This document shows positions 47,554-56,199 of a stretch of 64,000 nucleotides of DNA, one piece after another (within the stretch, counting starts at the first letter, position 1; each line of letters begins with the position of its first letter). Source of the DNA: Streptomyces fradiae ATCC 10745 = DSM 40063. GTDB taxonomy: Bacteria; Actinomycetota; Actinomycetes; Streptomycetales; Streptomycetaceae. The stretch is from positions 4,256,501-4,320,500 of the forward strand of contig NZ_CP023696.1 of NCBI RefSeq assembly GCF_008704425.1, in the 5' to 3' direction. The notes under the pieces were generated by a model. It saw only the letters and a program-made list of their open reading frames with translations, did no database searches and was not told the DNA's origin. The translations under genes were made by a program, and so were the position numbers.

Positions 47554-48282
47554 ATGAACGCAGTGCAGCACAGCACCACCTCGAACGCAGTTGTCACCCG
47601 TCTCCACGATGTCGCGCGGAGCACCGAGAGGTCCGGTGCCGAGAAGTCCGGCACCGAGGGGGCTTCCGCGCTCGGAGGTGGGCGGGGATGCGGCCGCGCC
47701 GCCGGACGCCCGCACAAGGCGCCCTACATGGTCGCCCTGCCCGACGGGCGGAAGCCGGGCGCGGAGGCCGCGTTCACCGCCTACGTCAAGGAGCGCCGCG
47801 CCTCCCTGTACGCCACCGCCTACCACCTGACCGGTGACCGGCACGAGGCCGAGGACCTGCTGCAGAGCGCGCTGTTCTCGACGTACCGCGCCTGGGACCG
47901 GATCAGCGACAAGGCGGCCGTCGGCGGCTACCTGCGCCGCACGATGACCAACCTGCACATCAGCGCCTGGCGGCGGCGCAAGCTCAACGAGTACCCGACG
48001 GAGGAACTGCCCGAGACGGTGGGCGACTCCGACGCGATGCGCGGCACGGAGCTGCGGGCGGTGCTCTGGCAGGCGCTCGCCCGGCTGCCCGAACTCCAGC
48101 GCACCATGCTGGTCCTGCGCTACTACGAGGGACGTACCGATCCGGAGATCGCGGACATCCTGAACATCAGTGTCGGCACGGTGAAGTCGAGCATCTGGCG
48201 GTCGCTCCGCCGGCTGCGCGAGGACGAGGTCCTCAGCTTCGGCCGTGACCAGGAGGAGTCCTTCGGTCAGCTCGTGGCCTGA
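47554..48282 (+). CDS. sigQ: RNA polymerase ECF sigma factor SigQ
   Basis: A 242-residue SigE-family ECF factor. Region 2: AAFTAYVKERRASLYATAYH, LTGDRHEAEDLLQSALFSTY; region 4: LWQALARLPELQRTMLVLRY then YEGRTDPEIADILNISVGTV. Residues 1-70 are a poorly conserved Ser/Gly-rich extension. GTG 47551 directly precedes ATG 47554; AGGGGGG serves either. In S. coelicolor SigQ opposes AfsQ1 in control of secondary metabolism. The AfsQ1 box upstream supports the same circuit here. Confidence 0.93.
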   Translation: MNAVQHSTTSNAVVTRLHDVARSTERSGAEKSGTEGASALGGGRGCGRAAGRPHKAPYMVALPDGRKPGAEAAFTAYVKERRASLYATAYHLTGDRHEAEDLLQSALFSTYRAWDRISDKAAVGGYLRRTMTNLHISAWRRRKLNEYPTEELPETVGDSDAMRGTELRAVLWQALARLPELQRTMLVLRYYEGRTDPEIADILNISVGTVKSSIWRSLRRLREDEVLSFGRDQEESFGQLVA

Positions 48283-48283
48283 G

Positions 48284-48496
48284 GGCCGGGGGAGGACCGG
48301 GGGAACGGGGCCCACGGGGGACGTGGGGCCCACGGGGGAACGGGGGACGCGGAGTCTCGGGGATCACGGGGGGATCCTCGGGACTCCCGGACCCGCGGGG
48401 GGACGGGGGAGCACGGGGGACAGGGGGGAACAGGGGGGAAACAGGGGGGACAAGAGGGTGCCCACGGGGGACACGGGGGCACCACGGGGGTAACAC
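48284..48496 (+). repeat. G-run tract with quadruplex potential
   Basis: Over about 210 bases the plus strand has more than a dozen runs of four to six Gs separated by 3-10 bases, in motifs such as ACGGGGGAC and CAGGGGGGAA. It follows the sigQ stop codon directly. The rest of the gap to 48666 holds a terminator and no gene. Confidence 0.8.
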
Positions 48497-48497
48497 C

Positions 48498-48529
48498 GCG
48501 CCGGACAAGCTGGGGGGCTTGTCCGGCGC
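48498..48529. terminator. 13-bp perfect-stem hairpin between sigQ and uridine kinase gene
   Basis: GCGCCGGACAAGC (48498-48510) pairs with GCTTGTCCGGCGC (48517-48529) around loop TGGGGG. Placed between convergent genes. Confidence 0.8.
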
Positions 48530-48666
48530 ACACCTCTGTCCGGACCGCGTCCGGGCCCGCGCGGACCGGGCCCTGGTGCTCGTACGGCCCCCGCCCCGCT
48601 CCGCACGGGCCCTCGGTTCTCCCGGGGGCCCGCCCGCACGGCGCGCCGCTGCGCGCCTACCGCGCC

Positions 48667-49305
48667 CTACGCCGGTTCCGGGGCCCTCGGTGCCCGGTGG
48701 CGGCCCGCCGCCGCGGCCGCGAGACGCCCCAGCGCCTCGTCCCTGGCGCACGGGTGGGCGCCCAGCGCCGTCTGCCGCGCCACGATCGACCGCTCGGCGC
48801 GCATCAGCCGCCAGCCCCTGCGCAGCAGGAACGGCACCGACTTGCGGCCCTCCCGCAGGTCCCGCAGCAGCCGGCGGCGGAACGTCGTGGACGGCCGGCC
48901 CCGCAGGCACAGCGCGTCCGCCAGCACGCCCAGCTCCTCGCAGCGCCGCACGATGTCGGCGGCGAAGATGCCCTCCGCGACGAACAGCGGCGTACGGGCG
49001 ATGTCCAGGGGCTCGCGGCCGACGCGGGAGCTGGTGGCGATGTCGTACACCGGGACCGTCGTACGGCCCGTCGCGCACAGCTCCGCGATGGCGGCGACCG
49101 CCGCGTCCGCGTCCCACGAGCCGGGGGAGTCCCAGTCGATGTCCGTGCTCCCCGGCACGAGCGGCAGCGTCGGGTCGCCGGCCTCCTTGTAGAAGTCGTC
49201 CAGCCGGAGCACGGGGAGGCCGGCGCGGGCGGCGAGGGAGGACTTGCCGGAGCCGGAGGGGCCCGCGAGCAGCACCACGCGGGTCGGGATCGGTAGGGAA
49301 CTCAC
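48667..49305 (-). CDS. Uridine-kinase-like P-loop NTPase
   Basis: A 212-residue protein from GTG 49305. Walker A is LLAGPSGSGKSSLAARAGLP; the next conserved element VLRLDDFYKEAGDPTLP is the substrate-binding DDFY of uridine/phosphoribulokinase-like kinases, and YDIATSS, FVAEGIFAADIV and LRGRPSTTFRRRLLRDLREG continue the family pattern. It would phosphorylate uridine or cytidine, fitting the surrounding nucleoside genes, though specificity is inferred. The C-terminus is Ala/Arg-rich. Confidence 0.85.
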   Translation of the reverse strand: MSSLPIPTRVVLLAGPSGSGKSSLAARAGLPVLRLDDFYKEAGDPTLPLVPGSTDIDWDSPGSWDADAAVAAIAELCATGRTTVPVYDIATSSRVGREPLDIARTPLFVAEGIFAADIVRRCEELGVLADALCLRGRPSTTFRRRLLRDLREGRKSVPFLLRRGWRLMRAERSIVARQTALGAHPCARDEALGRLAAAAAGRHRAPRAPEPA

Positions 49306-49424
49306 GGGACACCAGTGTGAACCATTGGCCCCATCGGGGGACCTCGCAGGTGACCCGTTGGTATCGAGATCACACCTCCCCTACGGTGTGTGCCCGACCG
49401 AACACCCTCCAGGCAGGAACCTCC

Positions 49425-49760
49425 ATGAACCCCTTGCTGAAGGCCGGGCTCGCCGCCACGGCTCTGGGCGCCGCCCTGGGCGCCGCCGGGAGCCCCGCGC
49501 ACGCCGCCGACCTGCCGCGCACCGACCCCGAGGCGGCCGTGCGCACCCTGAACGACGTGCTCCCGCACGTGGTGGGCCCGGTGAAGCACGCGAAGCTCAA
49601 CCCGCTGGCGGGCACGGGCGTGAACCCGCTGGACAACGGGGTCGGCACGCAGATCGCCGACTTCCGGCCCGTCGACACCGCGTCCACGACCGGCTCGCTC
49701 GCCGGTGTCCAGGACGTACCGGTCGTCGGCCCGCTCCTGGGCGGCCTCCTCCCCGGCTGA
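49425..49760 (+). CDS. Small secreted protein, paralogue-like to 42405-42728
   Basis: A 111-residue protein from ATG 49425 after AGGCAGGAACC. Signal peptide LKAGLAATALGAALGAAGSP with AHAAD cleavage, then a mature part with TDPEAAVRTLNDVLPHVVGP and the end QDVPVVGPLLGGLLPG. The architecture and C-terminal VVG-LLGGLLP pattern resemble the protein at 42405-42728. No catalytic motif. Function unknown. Confidence 0.75.
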   Translation: MNPLLKAGLAATALGAALGAAGSPAHAADLPRTDPEAAVRTLNDVLPHVVGPVKHAKLNPLAGTGVNPLDNGVGTQIADFRPVDTASTTGSLAGVQDVPVVGPLLGGLLPG

Positions 49761-49880
49761 GCCCGCCTCCGCGCCGTGGGGCCCGCCCGCCCGCACCCCT
49801 TCCGGCGCTCGCGGCGCCCGCGGTGCTTCCGGCGGCCGCTGGCGGCTCGCGGCGCTCGCGGCGTGCTCGGCGCGTGACGT

Positions 49881-49926
49881 GCGACGGCCCCGTCTCCCCC
49901 CGGACGGAGGGAGACGGGGCCGTCGC
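49881..49926. terminator. 18-bp perfect-stem bidirectional terminator
   Basis: GCGACGGCCCCGTCTCCC (49881-49898) pairs with 49909-49926 around a 10-base loop, between the secreted-protein gene and the convergent aldehyde dehydrogenase gene. Confidence 0.85.
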
Positions 49927-49979
49927 GCGTGAGGCGGCCGGCACGGCGGAGGGGGTGCCGTGACGGCCGCCTCGCGGGG

Positions 49980-50891
49980 TCAGTACGCCGAGCCGGACAC
50001 GCCCAGGGAGCCCGTCGGGTGCCAGACCGTCTTGGTCTCCAGGAACGCCGTCAGGCGCCCCGTGCCCGGGTCGGCGGTCCAGTCGGCGCCGCCGTCCACA
50101 GGCTGTGGACGCAGGACGCGCTTGAGGTTGTCGGCCGCCGCGACCTCCAGGTCGCGGGCCAGCTCGGCGCCCGCCCCCGTCAGGTCGATGGCGTTGACGT
50201 CCTGGTGCGCGGCGAGCGGCGTGGCGATCTCCGCCGTACGGCCCGACAGGATGTTCACGACCCCGCCCGGCACGTCCGACGTGGCCAGCACCTCGGCCAG
50301 GGACAGCGCGGGCAGCGGGGCCCGCTCGCTGGCCACGACGACCGCCGTGTTGCCGGTGGCGATCACCGGGGCGAGGACCGAGACCAGGCCCAGCAGCGAC
50401 GACTCCTGCGGGGCGACGACCGCGACGACACCGGTCGGCTCCGGCGACGACAGGTTGAAGTACGGCCCCGAGACCGGGTTGGCGCCGCCCACGACCTGCG
50501 CCACCTTGTCGGTCCAGCCCGCGTACCAGACCCAGCGGTCCACGGCGGCCTCGACCGCCTCGGCGGCCTTCGACTTCGACAGGCCCTCCGCGTCCGCCAC
50601 CTCGCGGACGAACTGGCCCCTGCGGCCCTCCAGCATCTCGGCGACCCGGTACAGGATCTGGCCGCGCAGGTACGCCGTCGCCCCGGACCAGCCGCCGAAC
50701 GCCTTGCGGGCGGCGACGACGGCGTCGCGGGCGTCCTTGCGGGAGGCGAGCGGCGCGTTCGCCAGCCACCTGTCCTTGCTGTCGCTCACCTCGTACACCC
50801 GGCCGCTCTCACTGCGGGGGAACTTGCCCCCGACGTACAGCTTGTAGGTCTTGAAGACGCTCAGGCGGTTCTGCTCGTCGGTGCTGCTCAT
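49980..50891 (-). CDS. Truncated aldehyde-dehydrogenase-family protein without catalytic domain half
   Basis: A 303-residue ALDH homologue from ATG 50891. It keeps the N-terminal segment and NAD-binding part (KLYVGGKFPRSESGRVYEVS, GVVAVVAPQESSLLGLVSVL, GNTAVVVASERAPLPALSLA) but stops before the catalytic region: the Cys motif and LELGGK Glu motif are both missing. The start overlaps the upstream full ALDH stop by one base (TGATG). Such a short partner next to a full ALDH and deoC recurs in actinobacteria, so it is probably not a decayed gene but a non-catalytic subunit; this is inference. Confidence 0.82.
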   Translation of the reverse strand: MSSTDEQNRLSVFKTYKLYVGGKFPRSESGRVYEVSDSKDRWLANAPLASRKDARDAVVAARKAFGGWSGATAYLRGQILYRVAEMLEGRRGQFVREVADAEGLSKSKAAEAVEAAVDRWVWYAGWTDKVAQVVGGANPVSGPYFNLSSPEPTGVVAVVAPQESSLLGLVSVLAPVIATGNTAVVVASERAPLPALSLAEVLATSDVPGGVVNILSGRTAEIATPLAAHQDVNAIDLTGAGAELARDLEVAAADNLKRVLRPQPVDGGADWTADPGTGRLTAFLETKTVWHPTGSLGVSGSAY

Positions 50892-52393
50892 CAGCGCTCA
50901 CCCTCCGGGCTCGACGGGGCGAGGTACGCCTCCAGGCCGTGCCGGCCGCCCTCGCGGCCGTAGCCCGACTCCTTGTAGCCGCCGAACGGCGACGTCGGAT
51001 CCAGCTTGTTGAACGTGTTGGCCCAGACGACACCGGCGCGGAGCTTGTCGGCGACCGCGAGGATGCGGGAGCCCTTCTCCGACCAGATGCCGGCCGACAG
51101 GCCGTACTGGCTGTTGTTCGCCTTGGCGACGGCCTCCGCGGGCGTACGGAACGTCAGCACCGACAGGACGGGGCCGAAGATCTCGTCGCGGGCGATCGTG
51201 TGGGCCTGTGTGACGCCCGTGAAGAGCGTCGGCGCGAACCAGTAGCCCGTCGAGGGCAGCTCGCAGGCGGGCGACCAGCGCTCTGCGCCCTCCGCCTCGC
51301 CGGTCTCCGCGAGCGCCTCGATACGGGCGAGCTGCTCCGCCGAGTTGATGGCGCCGATGTCGGTGTTCTTGTCCAGCGGGTCGCCGAGGCGCAGCGTGGA
51401 CAGGCGGCGCTTCAGGGCGTCCAGGAACTCCTCCTGCACGGACTCCTGCACCAGCAGGCGGGAGCCGGCGCAGCAGACCTGGCCCTGGTTGAAGAAGATG
51501 CCCGTGACGATGCCCTCGACGGCCTGGTCGACCGGCGCGTCGTCGAAGACGATGTTGGCGCCCTTGCCGCCCAGCTCCAGCGTGAGCTTCTTGCGGGTGC
51601 CCGCGACCTGGCGGGCGATGGCCTTGCCGACGGCGGTGGAGCCGGTGAACGCCACCTTGTCGACACCCTCGTGCTCGACCAGCGCGGCGCCCGCGTCCCC
51701 GTAGCCGGGGACGATGTTGACGACGCCCCGGGGCAGGCCGGCCTGGCGGCAGACGTCCGCGAAGAACAGCGCGGACAGCGGGGTCGTCTCGGCGGGCTTG
51801 AGGACGACCGTGTTGCCCGCGGCGAGCGCGGGGGCGATCTTCCAGGCCAGCATCAGCAGCGGGAAGTTCCACGGGATGACCTGGCCGGCGACGCCCAGCG
51901 GCCTCGGGTCGGGGCCGAGGCCCGCGTGGCTCAGCTTGTCGGCCCAGCCCGCGTAGTAGAAGAAGTGCGCGGCGACCAGCGGGAGGTCGTGGTCGCGCGT
52001 CTCCCTGATCGGCTTGCCGTTGTCCAGGGTCTCCAGGACGGCCAGCTCGCGCGAGCGCTCCTGGATGATCCGCGCGATGCGGAACAGGTACTTGGCGCGC
52101 TCGGAGCCGGGCAGCGCCGACCACTTCGCGAACGCCTTGCGGGCGGCCCTCACGGCCCGGTCGACGTCCTCGGCGCCGGCCCGCGCGACCTCGGAGAGGA
52201 CTTCCTCGGTGGCCGGGGAGACCGTCTTGAAGACCCTGCCGTCGGCGGCGTCGGTGAACTCCCCGTCGATGAACAGGCCGTACGACGGCGCGATGTCGAC
52301 GACCGAGCGGGACTCGGGGGCGGGCGCGTAAGCGAACCCGGAGGAGCCGGACGCGGACGCGGATGCGGAAGCGGAAGCGGGTGCAGATGCCAT
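50891..52393 (-). CDS. NAD(P)-dependent aldehyde dehydrogenase
   Basis: A 500-residue catalytic ALDH from ATG 52393, 5 bases after the deoC stop. Motifs: PLGVAGQVIPWNFPLLMLAW, VAFTGSTAVGKAI, KLTLELGGKGANIVFDDAPV (Glu), GIFFNQGQVCCAGSRLLVQE (Cys), and EIFGPVLSVLTF. It probably oxidises the acetaldehyde released by DeoC. Residues 2-15 are a Ser-Ala repeat encoded by a six-base microsatellite (GGAMGC units, 52350-52380). Confidence 0.92.
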   Translation of the reverse strand: MASAPASASASASASGSSGFAYAPAPESRSVVDIAPSYGLFIDGEFTDAADGRVFKTVSPATEEVLSEVARAGAEDVDRAVRAARKAFAKWSALPGSERAKYLFRIARIIQERSRELAVLETLDNGKPIRETRDHDLPLVAAHFFYYAGWADKLSHAGLGPDPRPLGVAGQVIPWNFPLLMLAWKIAPALAAGNTVVLKPAETTPLSALFFADVCRQAGLPRGVVNIVPGYGDAGAALVEHEGVDKVAFTGSTAVGKAIARQVAGTRKKLTLELGGKGANIVFDDAPVDQAVEGIVTGIFFNQGQVCCAGSRLLVQESVQEEFLDALKRRLSTLRLGDPLDKNTDIGAINSAEQLARIEALAETGEAEGAERWSPACELPSTGYWFAPTLFTGVTQAHTIARDEIFGPVLSVLTFRTPAEAVAKANNSQYGLSAGIWSEKGSRILAVADKLRAGVVWANTFNKLDPTSPFGGYKESGYGREGGRHGLEAYLAPSSPEGER

Positions 52394-52398
52394 GGTGA

Positions 52399-53349
52399 TC
52401 AGTCCACCGTCACGTAGTCGGGGCCGGAGTACCTTCCGGTGGCCAGCTTCTGACGCTGCATCAGCAGGTCGTTGAGCAGGCTCGACGCGCCGAAGCGGAA
52501 CCAGTGCGCGTCCAGCCAGTCCTCGCCCACGGTCTCGTTGACCAGGACCAGGAACTTGACCGCGTCCTTGGAGGTGCGGATGCCTCCCGCGGGCTTCACG
52601 CCCACCTGGACGCCCGTCTGGGCGCGGAAGTCCCGCACGGCCTCCAGCATCAGGAGGGTGTTGGCGGGGGTGGCGTTGACCGCGACCTTGCCGGTCGAGG
52701 TCTTGATGAAGTCCGCGCCCGCGAGCATGCCGAGCCAGGAGGCGCGGCGGATGTTGTCGTACGTGGACAGCTCGCCGGTCTCGAAGATGACCTTCAGCCG
52801 CGCGGGGCCGGCGGCCTCCTTGACGGCGCGGATCTCCTCGTACACCTTCATGTACTTCCCGGCCAGGAACGCGCCCCGGTCGATCACCATGTCGATCTCG
52901 TCCGCCCCGGCGGCGACGGCGTCGCGGGTGTCCGCGAGCTTCACGTCGAGCGCGGCCCGGCCGGCGGGGAAGGCGGTGGCGACGGAGGCGACCTTCACGT
53001 CCGTCGCGCCGGCGGCGGCCAGCGCGGACTTGGCGGTCGCCACCATGTCGGGGTAGACGCACACCGCGGCCGTGTGCGGCGTGGTGCGGTCGGTCGGGTC
53101 GGGGCGGACGGCCTTGGCGGCGAGCGCCCGGACCTTGCCCGGGGTGTCCGCGCCTTCGAGCGTCGTCAGGTCGATCATCGAGATGGCCAGGTCGATGGCG
53201 TACGCCTTGGCCGTGGTCTTGATCGAGCGCGTACCGAGCGCGGCGGCACGCGCCTCGAGGCCGACGGCATCCACGCCGGGCAGCCCGTGGAGGAAGCGGC
53301 GCAGTGTGCTGTCGGACGCGGTCACGTCAGCAGGTGCATTGGTGGGCAT
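52399..53349 (-). CDS. deoC: Deoxyribose-phosphate aldolase
   Basis: A 316-residue class I aldolase from ATG 53349 (GTG 53355 possible). The Schiff-base lysine lies in ADFIKTSTGKVAVNATPANT, with supporting motifs AVCVYPDMVATAKSALA, DEIDMVIDRGAFLAGKYMKV and GVKPAGGIRTSKDAVKFL. It splits 2-deoxyribose-5-phosphate to acetaldehyde and glyceraldehyde-3-phosphate. First gene of an operon with the two ALDH proteins, and preceded by a perfect copy of the nucleoside operator. About 60 residues longer at the N-terminus than E. coli DeoC, as usual in actinobacteria. Confidence 0.95.
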   Translation of the reverse strand: MPTNAPADVTASDSTLRRFLHGLPGVDAVGLEARAAALGTRSIKTTAKAYAIDLAISMIDLTTLEGADTPGKVRALAAKAVRPDPTDRTTPHTAAVCVYPDMVATAKSALAAAGATDVKVASVATAFPAGRAALDVKLADTRDAVAAGADEIDMVIDRGAFLAGKYMKVYEEIRAVKEAAGPARLKVIFETGELSTYDNIRRASWLGMLAGADFIKTSTGKVAVNATPANTLLMLEAVRDFRAQTGVQVGVKPAGGIRTSKDAVKFLVLVNETVGEDWLDAHWFRFGASSLLNDLLMQRQKLATGRYSGPDYVTVD

Positions 53350-53368
53350 GGTCACCAGCTGAGCATAT

Positions 53369-53380
53369 CTACGCGCGTAG
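53369..53380. promoter_or_regulatory. Nucleoside-regulon operator site D upstream of deoC
   Basis: CTACGCGCGTAG, perfect palindrome identical to site B (28905-28916), 19 bases upstream of the deoC ATG and overlapping a TAGATA -10-like element on the minus strand (53366-53371). Confidence 0.78.
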
Positions 53381-53594
53381 CGGCCTGTACAGCCCCCGTC
53401 GGCCGGGGCCTGCGGTGGAGCGGGCGTGGTGGTGGGGGAGGGCGGCGAAGGCGCAGGTGGGCGCGGTCCGCGTGAGCCCGGTCACGCGGCGCGGACGGGG
53501 GCGGCCGAAGGACTGAGGGGGAGCCGGCGGGCGGGGCGGGTGGGCGCGGGGGCGTACCGCCGTGCCGAGCAGCGCGCCGGATGGCCCGGCGCAT

Positions 53595-53700
53595 CGCCGT
53601 ACCGCCGTCTCGCCGGGTCGCCGTACCGCCGCATCGCCGGGTCGCGTGCCGGACCGCCTGCCGGGCTGCCCGCCGGGTCGCGTGCCGGACCGCCTGCCGG
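53595..53700. repeat. 24-bp and 36-bp tandem repeats
   Basis: CGCCGTACCGCC recurs at 53595 and 53619 (24 bp), and a 29-base block starting GCCGGGTCGCGTGCC recurs at 53636 and 53672 (36 bp). They fill the gap between the deoC promoter and the rifamycin element; no gene is recognised in 53381-53796. Confidence 0.75.
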
Positions 53701-53796
53701 ATTCTCGTACCGGACCGCGTGCCGGCCGATCACGCGCCGAACAGCAGAAAAGGCGGGAGTCGTGCTCCTCGCCACTCTCAACGTATAGCGCACCGG

Positions 53797-53816
53797 GGGG
53801 CTTGCGGCAAGGCCCC
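53797..53816. promoter_or_regulatory. Rifamycin-associated element (RAE)
   Basis: GGGGCTTGCGGCAAGGCCCC matches the known 19-20 base inverted-repeat RAE found before rifamycin-inducible resistance genes in actinomycetes. It is 61 bases upstream of the HelR-type gene, the expected place. Flanking CACC/GGTG extends the symmetry. Confidence 0.9.
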
Positions 53817-53877
53817 GGTGAGGGCGCACAATCGCAGCTCCATACCGGATGCGGCAGGATTGCGAGATTCACGAACC

Positions 53878-56067
53878 ATGAGCGCTTATGTCCAGGGTGA
53901 GGCACGCGCCGTGCGTGCGTTCGACCTGCCGGGCCGTCTCGCCCGCAAGGCCGACCCCGCGCTGATCGCCCGCGACGAGGAGCACTTCGCGGCGATCGGG
54001 GCCTGCCTGGAGCAGACGATCGGCGAGCTGTCCGACCGCCTCGACGCCGAGCGCCGGGCCCCCGGCGGCGCCGGGCGGGAGGCGATGGAGCGGGACATCG
54101 AGATCCACCGGCTGACCGCCCGGCTGCGCGCCCTGCGGCGGTTCGGTCTGGACCTGTGCCTCGGGCGGATGGTCGGCGCCGACGGCGGCGAGCCCCTCTA
54201 CGTCGGCCGGCTGGGCCTCACCGACAGCGCCGGGCGCCGGCTGCTCGTGGACTGGCGCTCGCCCGCGGCCGAGCCGTTCTTCGCGGCGACCCACGCCGAC
54301 CCCATGGGCCTGGCGAGCCGCCGCAGGTACCGCTGGACCGGCGGCCGGATCACCGACTACTGGGACGAGGTGTTCACCGCCGACGGGCTGGAGGGGAACG
54401 CGGCCCTGGACGACCAGTCCGCGTTCATCGCCAGCCTGGGGGCCGACCGGTCGGACCGGATGCGGGACGTGCTCGCCACCATCCAGGCCGACCAGGACGC
54501 CGCCATCCGGTCGGGTTCGCGCGGCGCCCTCGTCGTGGACGGCGGGCCGGGCACGGGCAAGACCGTCGTCGCCCTGCACCGCTCCGCGTACCTGCTGTAC
54601 TCCGACCCCCGGCTCGGCCACCGCCGGGGCGGCGTGCTGTTCGTCGGCCCGAGCCGGCCGTACCTGGCGTACGTCGCCGACGTGCTGCCCGGCCTCGGCG
54701 AGGAGGGCGTGCGCACGTGCGTACTGCGGGACCTCGTCGAGGAGGGCGCGCGGGCCGTCCCCGAGAGCGACCCGGACGTGGCCCGCCTCAAGGCGTCCGC
54801 GGACATGGTGAGGGCCGTGGAGAAGGCCGTCGCGTTCTACGAGACGCCGCCCGCCGAGGGCATGACGGTCACCACGCCGTGGGGCTCGCCGCGGCTGGAG
54901 CCCGAGGACTGGGCGGAGGCGTTCGGGGCGGCGGAAGCCGGCGTGCCGCACAACGAGGCGCGGGAGCGGATCTGGGACGAGCTGGTCGGGATCCTGCTGG
55001 ACCGGTGCGGCGAGGACGTGCCGCCCGCGCTGTTCCGCCGGGCGCTGCGGCAGGACGCGGAGCTGAACGGGGCGCTCGGGGCGGCGTGGCCGCTGATCGA
55101 GGCGGCCGACCTGGTGGGCGACCTGTGGTCGGTGCCGGCGTACCTGCGGATGTGCGCGCCCTGGCTGAGCCGCGAGGACGTGGCGCGGCTCCAGCGCGCG
55201 GAGCCGGGTGCGTGGACGGTGTCCGACCTGCCGATCCTGGACGCGGCGCGGCAGCGGCTCGGCGACCCGAGGTCGGCCGTGCGGGAGCGGCGGCGCAAGG
55301 CGGCCGCCGCCGCCGAACGGGAGCGCATGGCGGCGGTCATCGACAACGTCATCGCGGCCGACCCCGACGGGGAGGGCGCCGTGACGATGCTGCACGGGCA
55401 GGACCTGCGGGACACCCTCGTCGACGAGTCCGCGCTGCCGACCGCCGAACCGGACGCGCTGGCCGGGCCGTTCGCGCACATCGTGGTGGACGAGGCGCAG
55501 GAGCTGACGGACGCGGAGTGGCAGATGCTGCTGTCGCGCTGCCCGTCCCGGAGCCTGACGGTCGTCGGCGACCGGGCGCAGGCCAGGCACGGCTTCACCG
55601 AGTCCTGGCGGGAGCGGCTGGAGCGGGTCGGCCTCGACCGGGTGGAGATCGCCTCCCTGAGCGTCAACTACCGCACGCCGGAGGAGGTCATGGCGGAGGC
55701 GGAGCCGGTCATCCGGGCGGTGCTGCCCGACGCCAACGTGCCGGTGTCCGTCCGCAGCAGCGGTGTCCCCGTGGCGTACGGCTCCGCCGACGAGCTGGAC
55801 GACGTGCTCGCCGACTGGCTGGGCACGCACCCGGACGGCGTCGCGTGCGTCATCGGCGCCCCCGGTTTCCGCGGCGCGCCCCGCGTCCGGTCGCTCACCC
55901 CGGAGCTGTCGAAGGGCCTGGAGTTCGACCTGGTGGTCCTCGTGGACCCGCAGCGGTTCGGGACGGGGCCCGCGGCGGCCGACGGCGGGGCCGTGGCGGG
56001 CGCGGTCGACCGCTACGTGGCGATGACCAGGGCGACCCAGCGCCTCGTCGTCCTGACCAGCGACTGA
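53878..56067 (+). CDS. helR: HelR-type RNA polymerase-associated helicase (rifamycin resistance)
   Basis: A 729-residue UvrD/HelD-like ATPase. N-terminal coiled-coil region (residues 20-90) may reach into the RNA polymerase channels. Walker A is VVDGGPGTGKTVVALHRSAY (about 219-238), Walker B HIVVDEAQELTDAEWQML (about 535-552), then VVGDRAQARHGFTESW, VNYRTPEEV, ELSKGLEFDLVVLVDPQRFG and YVAMTRATQRLVVL. The RAE upstream marks it as HelR, which displaces rifamycins from RNA polymerase, rather than a general HelD. Single-gene transcript. Confidence 0.92.
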   Translation: MSAYVQGEARAVRAFDLPGRLARKADPALIARDEEHFAAIGACLEQTIGELSDRLDAERRAPGGAGREAMERDIEIHRLTARLRALRRFGLDLCLGRMVGADGGEPLYVGRLGLTDSAGRRLLVDWRSPAAEPFFAATHADPMGLASRRRYRWTGGRITDYWDEVFTADGLEGNAALDDQSAFIASLGADRSDRMRDVLATIQADQDAAIRSGSRGALVVDGGPGTGKTVVALHRSAYLLYSDPRLGHRRGGVLFVGPSRPYLAYVADVLPGLGEEGVRTCVLRDLVEEGARAVPESDPDVARLKASADMVRAVEKAVAFYETPPAEGMTVTTPWGSPRLEPEDWAEAFGAAEAGVPHNEARERIWDELVGILLDRCGEDVPPALFRRALRQDAELNGALGAAWPLIEAADLVGDLWSVPAYLRMCAPWLSREDVARLQRAEPGAWTVSDLPILDAARQRLGDPRSAVRERRRKAAAAAERERMAAVIDNVIAADPDGEGAVTMLHGQDLRDTLVDESALPTAEPDALAGPFAHIVVDEAQELTDAEWQMLLSRCPSRSLTVVGDRAQARHGFTESWRERLERVGLDRVEIASLSVNYRTPEEVMAEAEPVIRAVLPDANVPVSVRSSGVPVAYGSADELDDVLADWLGTHPDGVACVIGAPGFRGAPRVRSLTPELSKGLEFDLVVLVDPQRFGTGPAAADGGAVAGAVDRYVAMTRATQRLVVLTSD

Positions 56068-56199
56068 GCGGAGCCGGCCCGGCGCCCTTTACTTCTGCCC
56101 GGGGGCGTGCTTGCCTGCTTCGGCCTTCTTCCTTGCCGTTGTGGCACAGGAACCCCTACTGCGCGGCGTGCCCGACTACCACCTTGATAGAGATTCGTC

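Noticed and set aside
53581..53877. N-terminal extension of the HelR-type protein
   Set aside because: The extension would include the rifamycin-associated element and tandem repeats as coding sequence; the ATG at 53878 fits known HelR starts.
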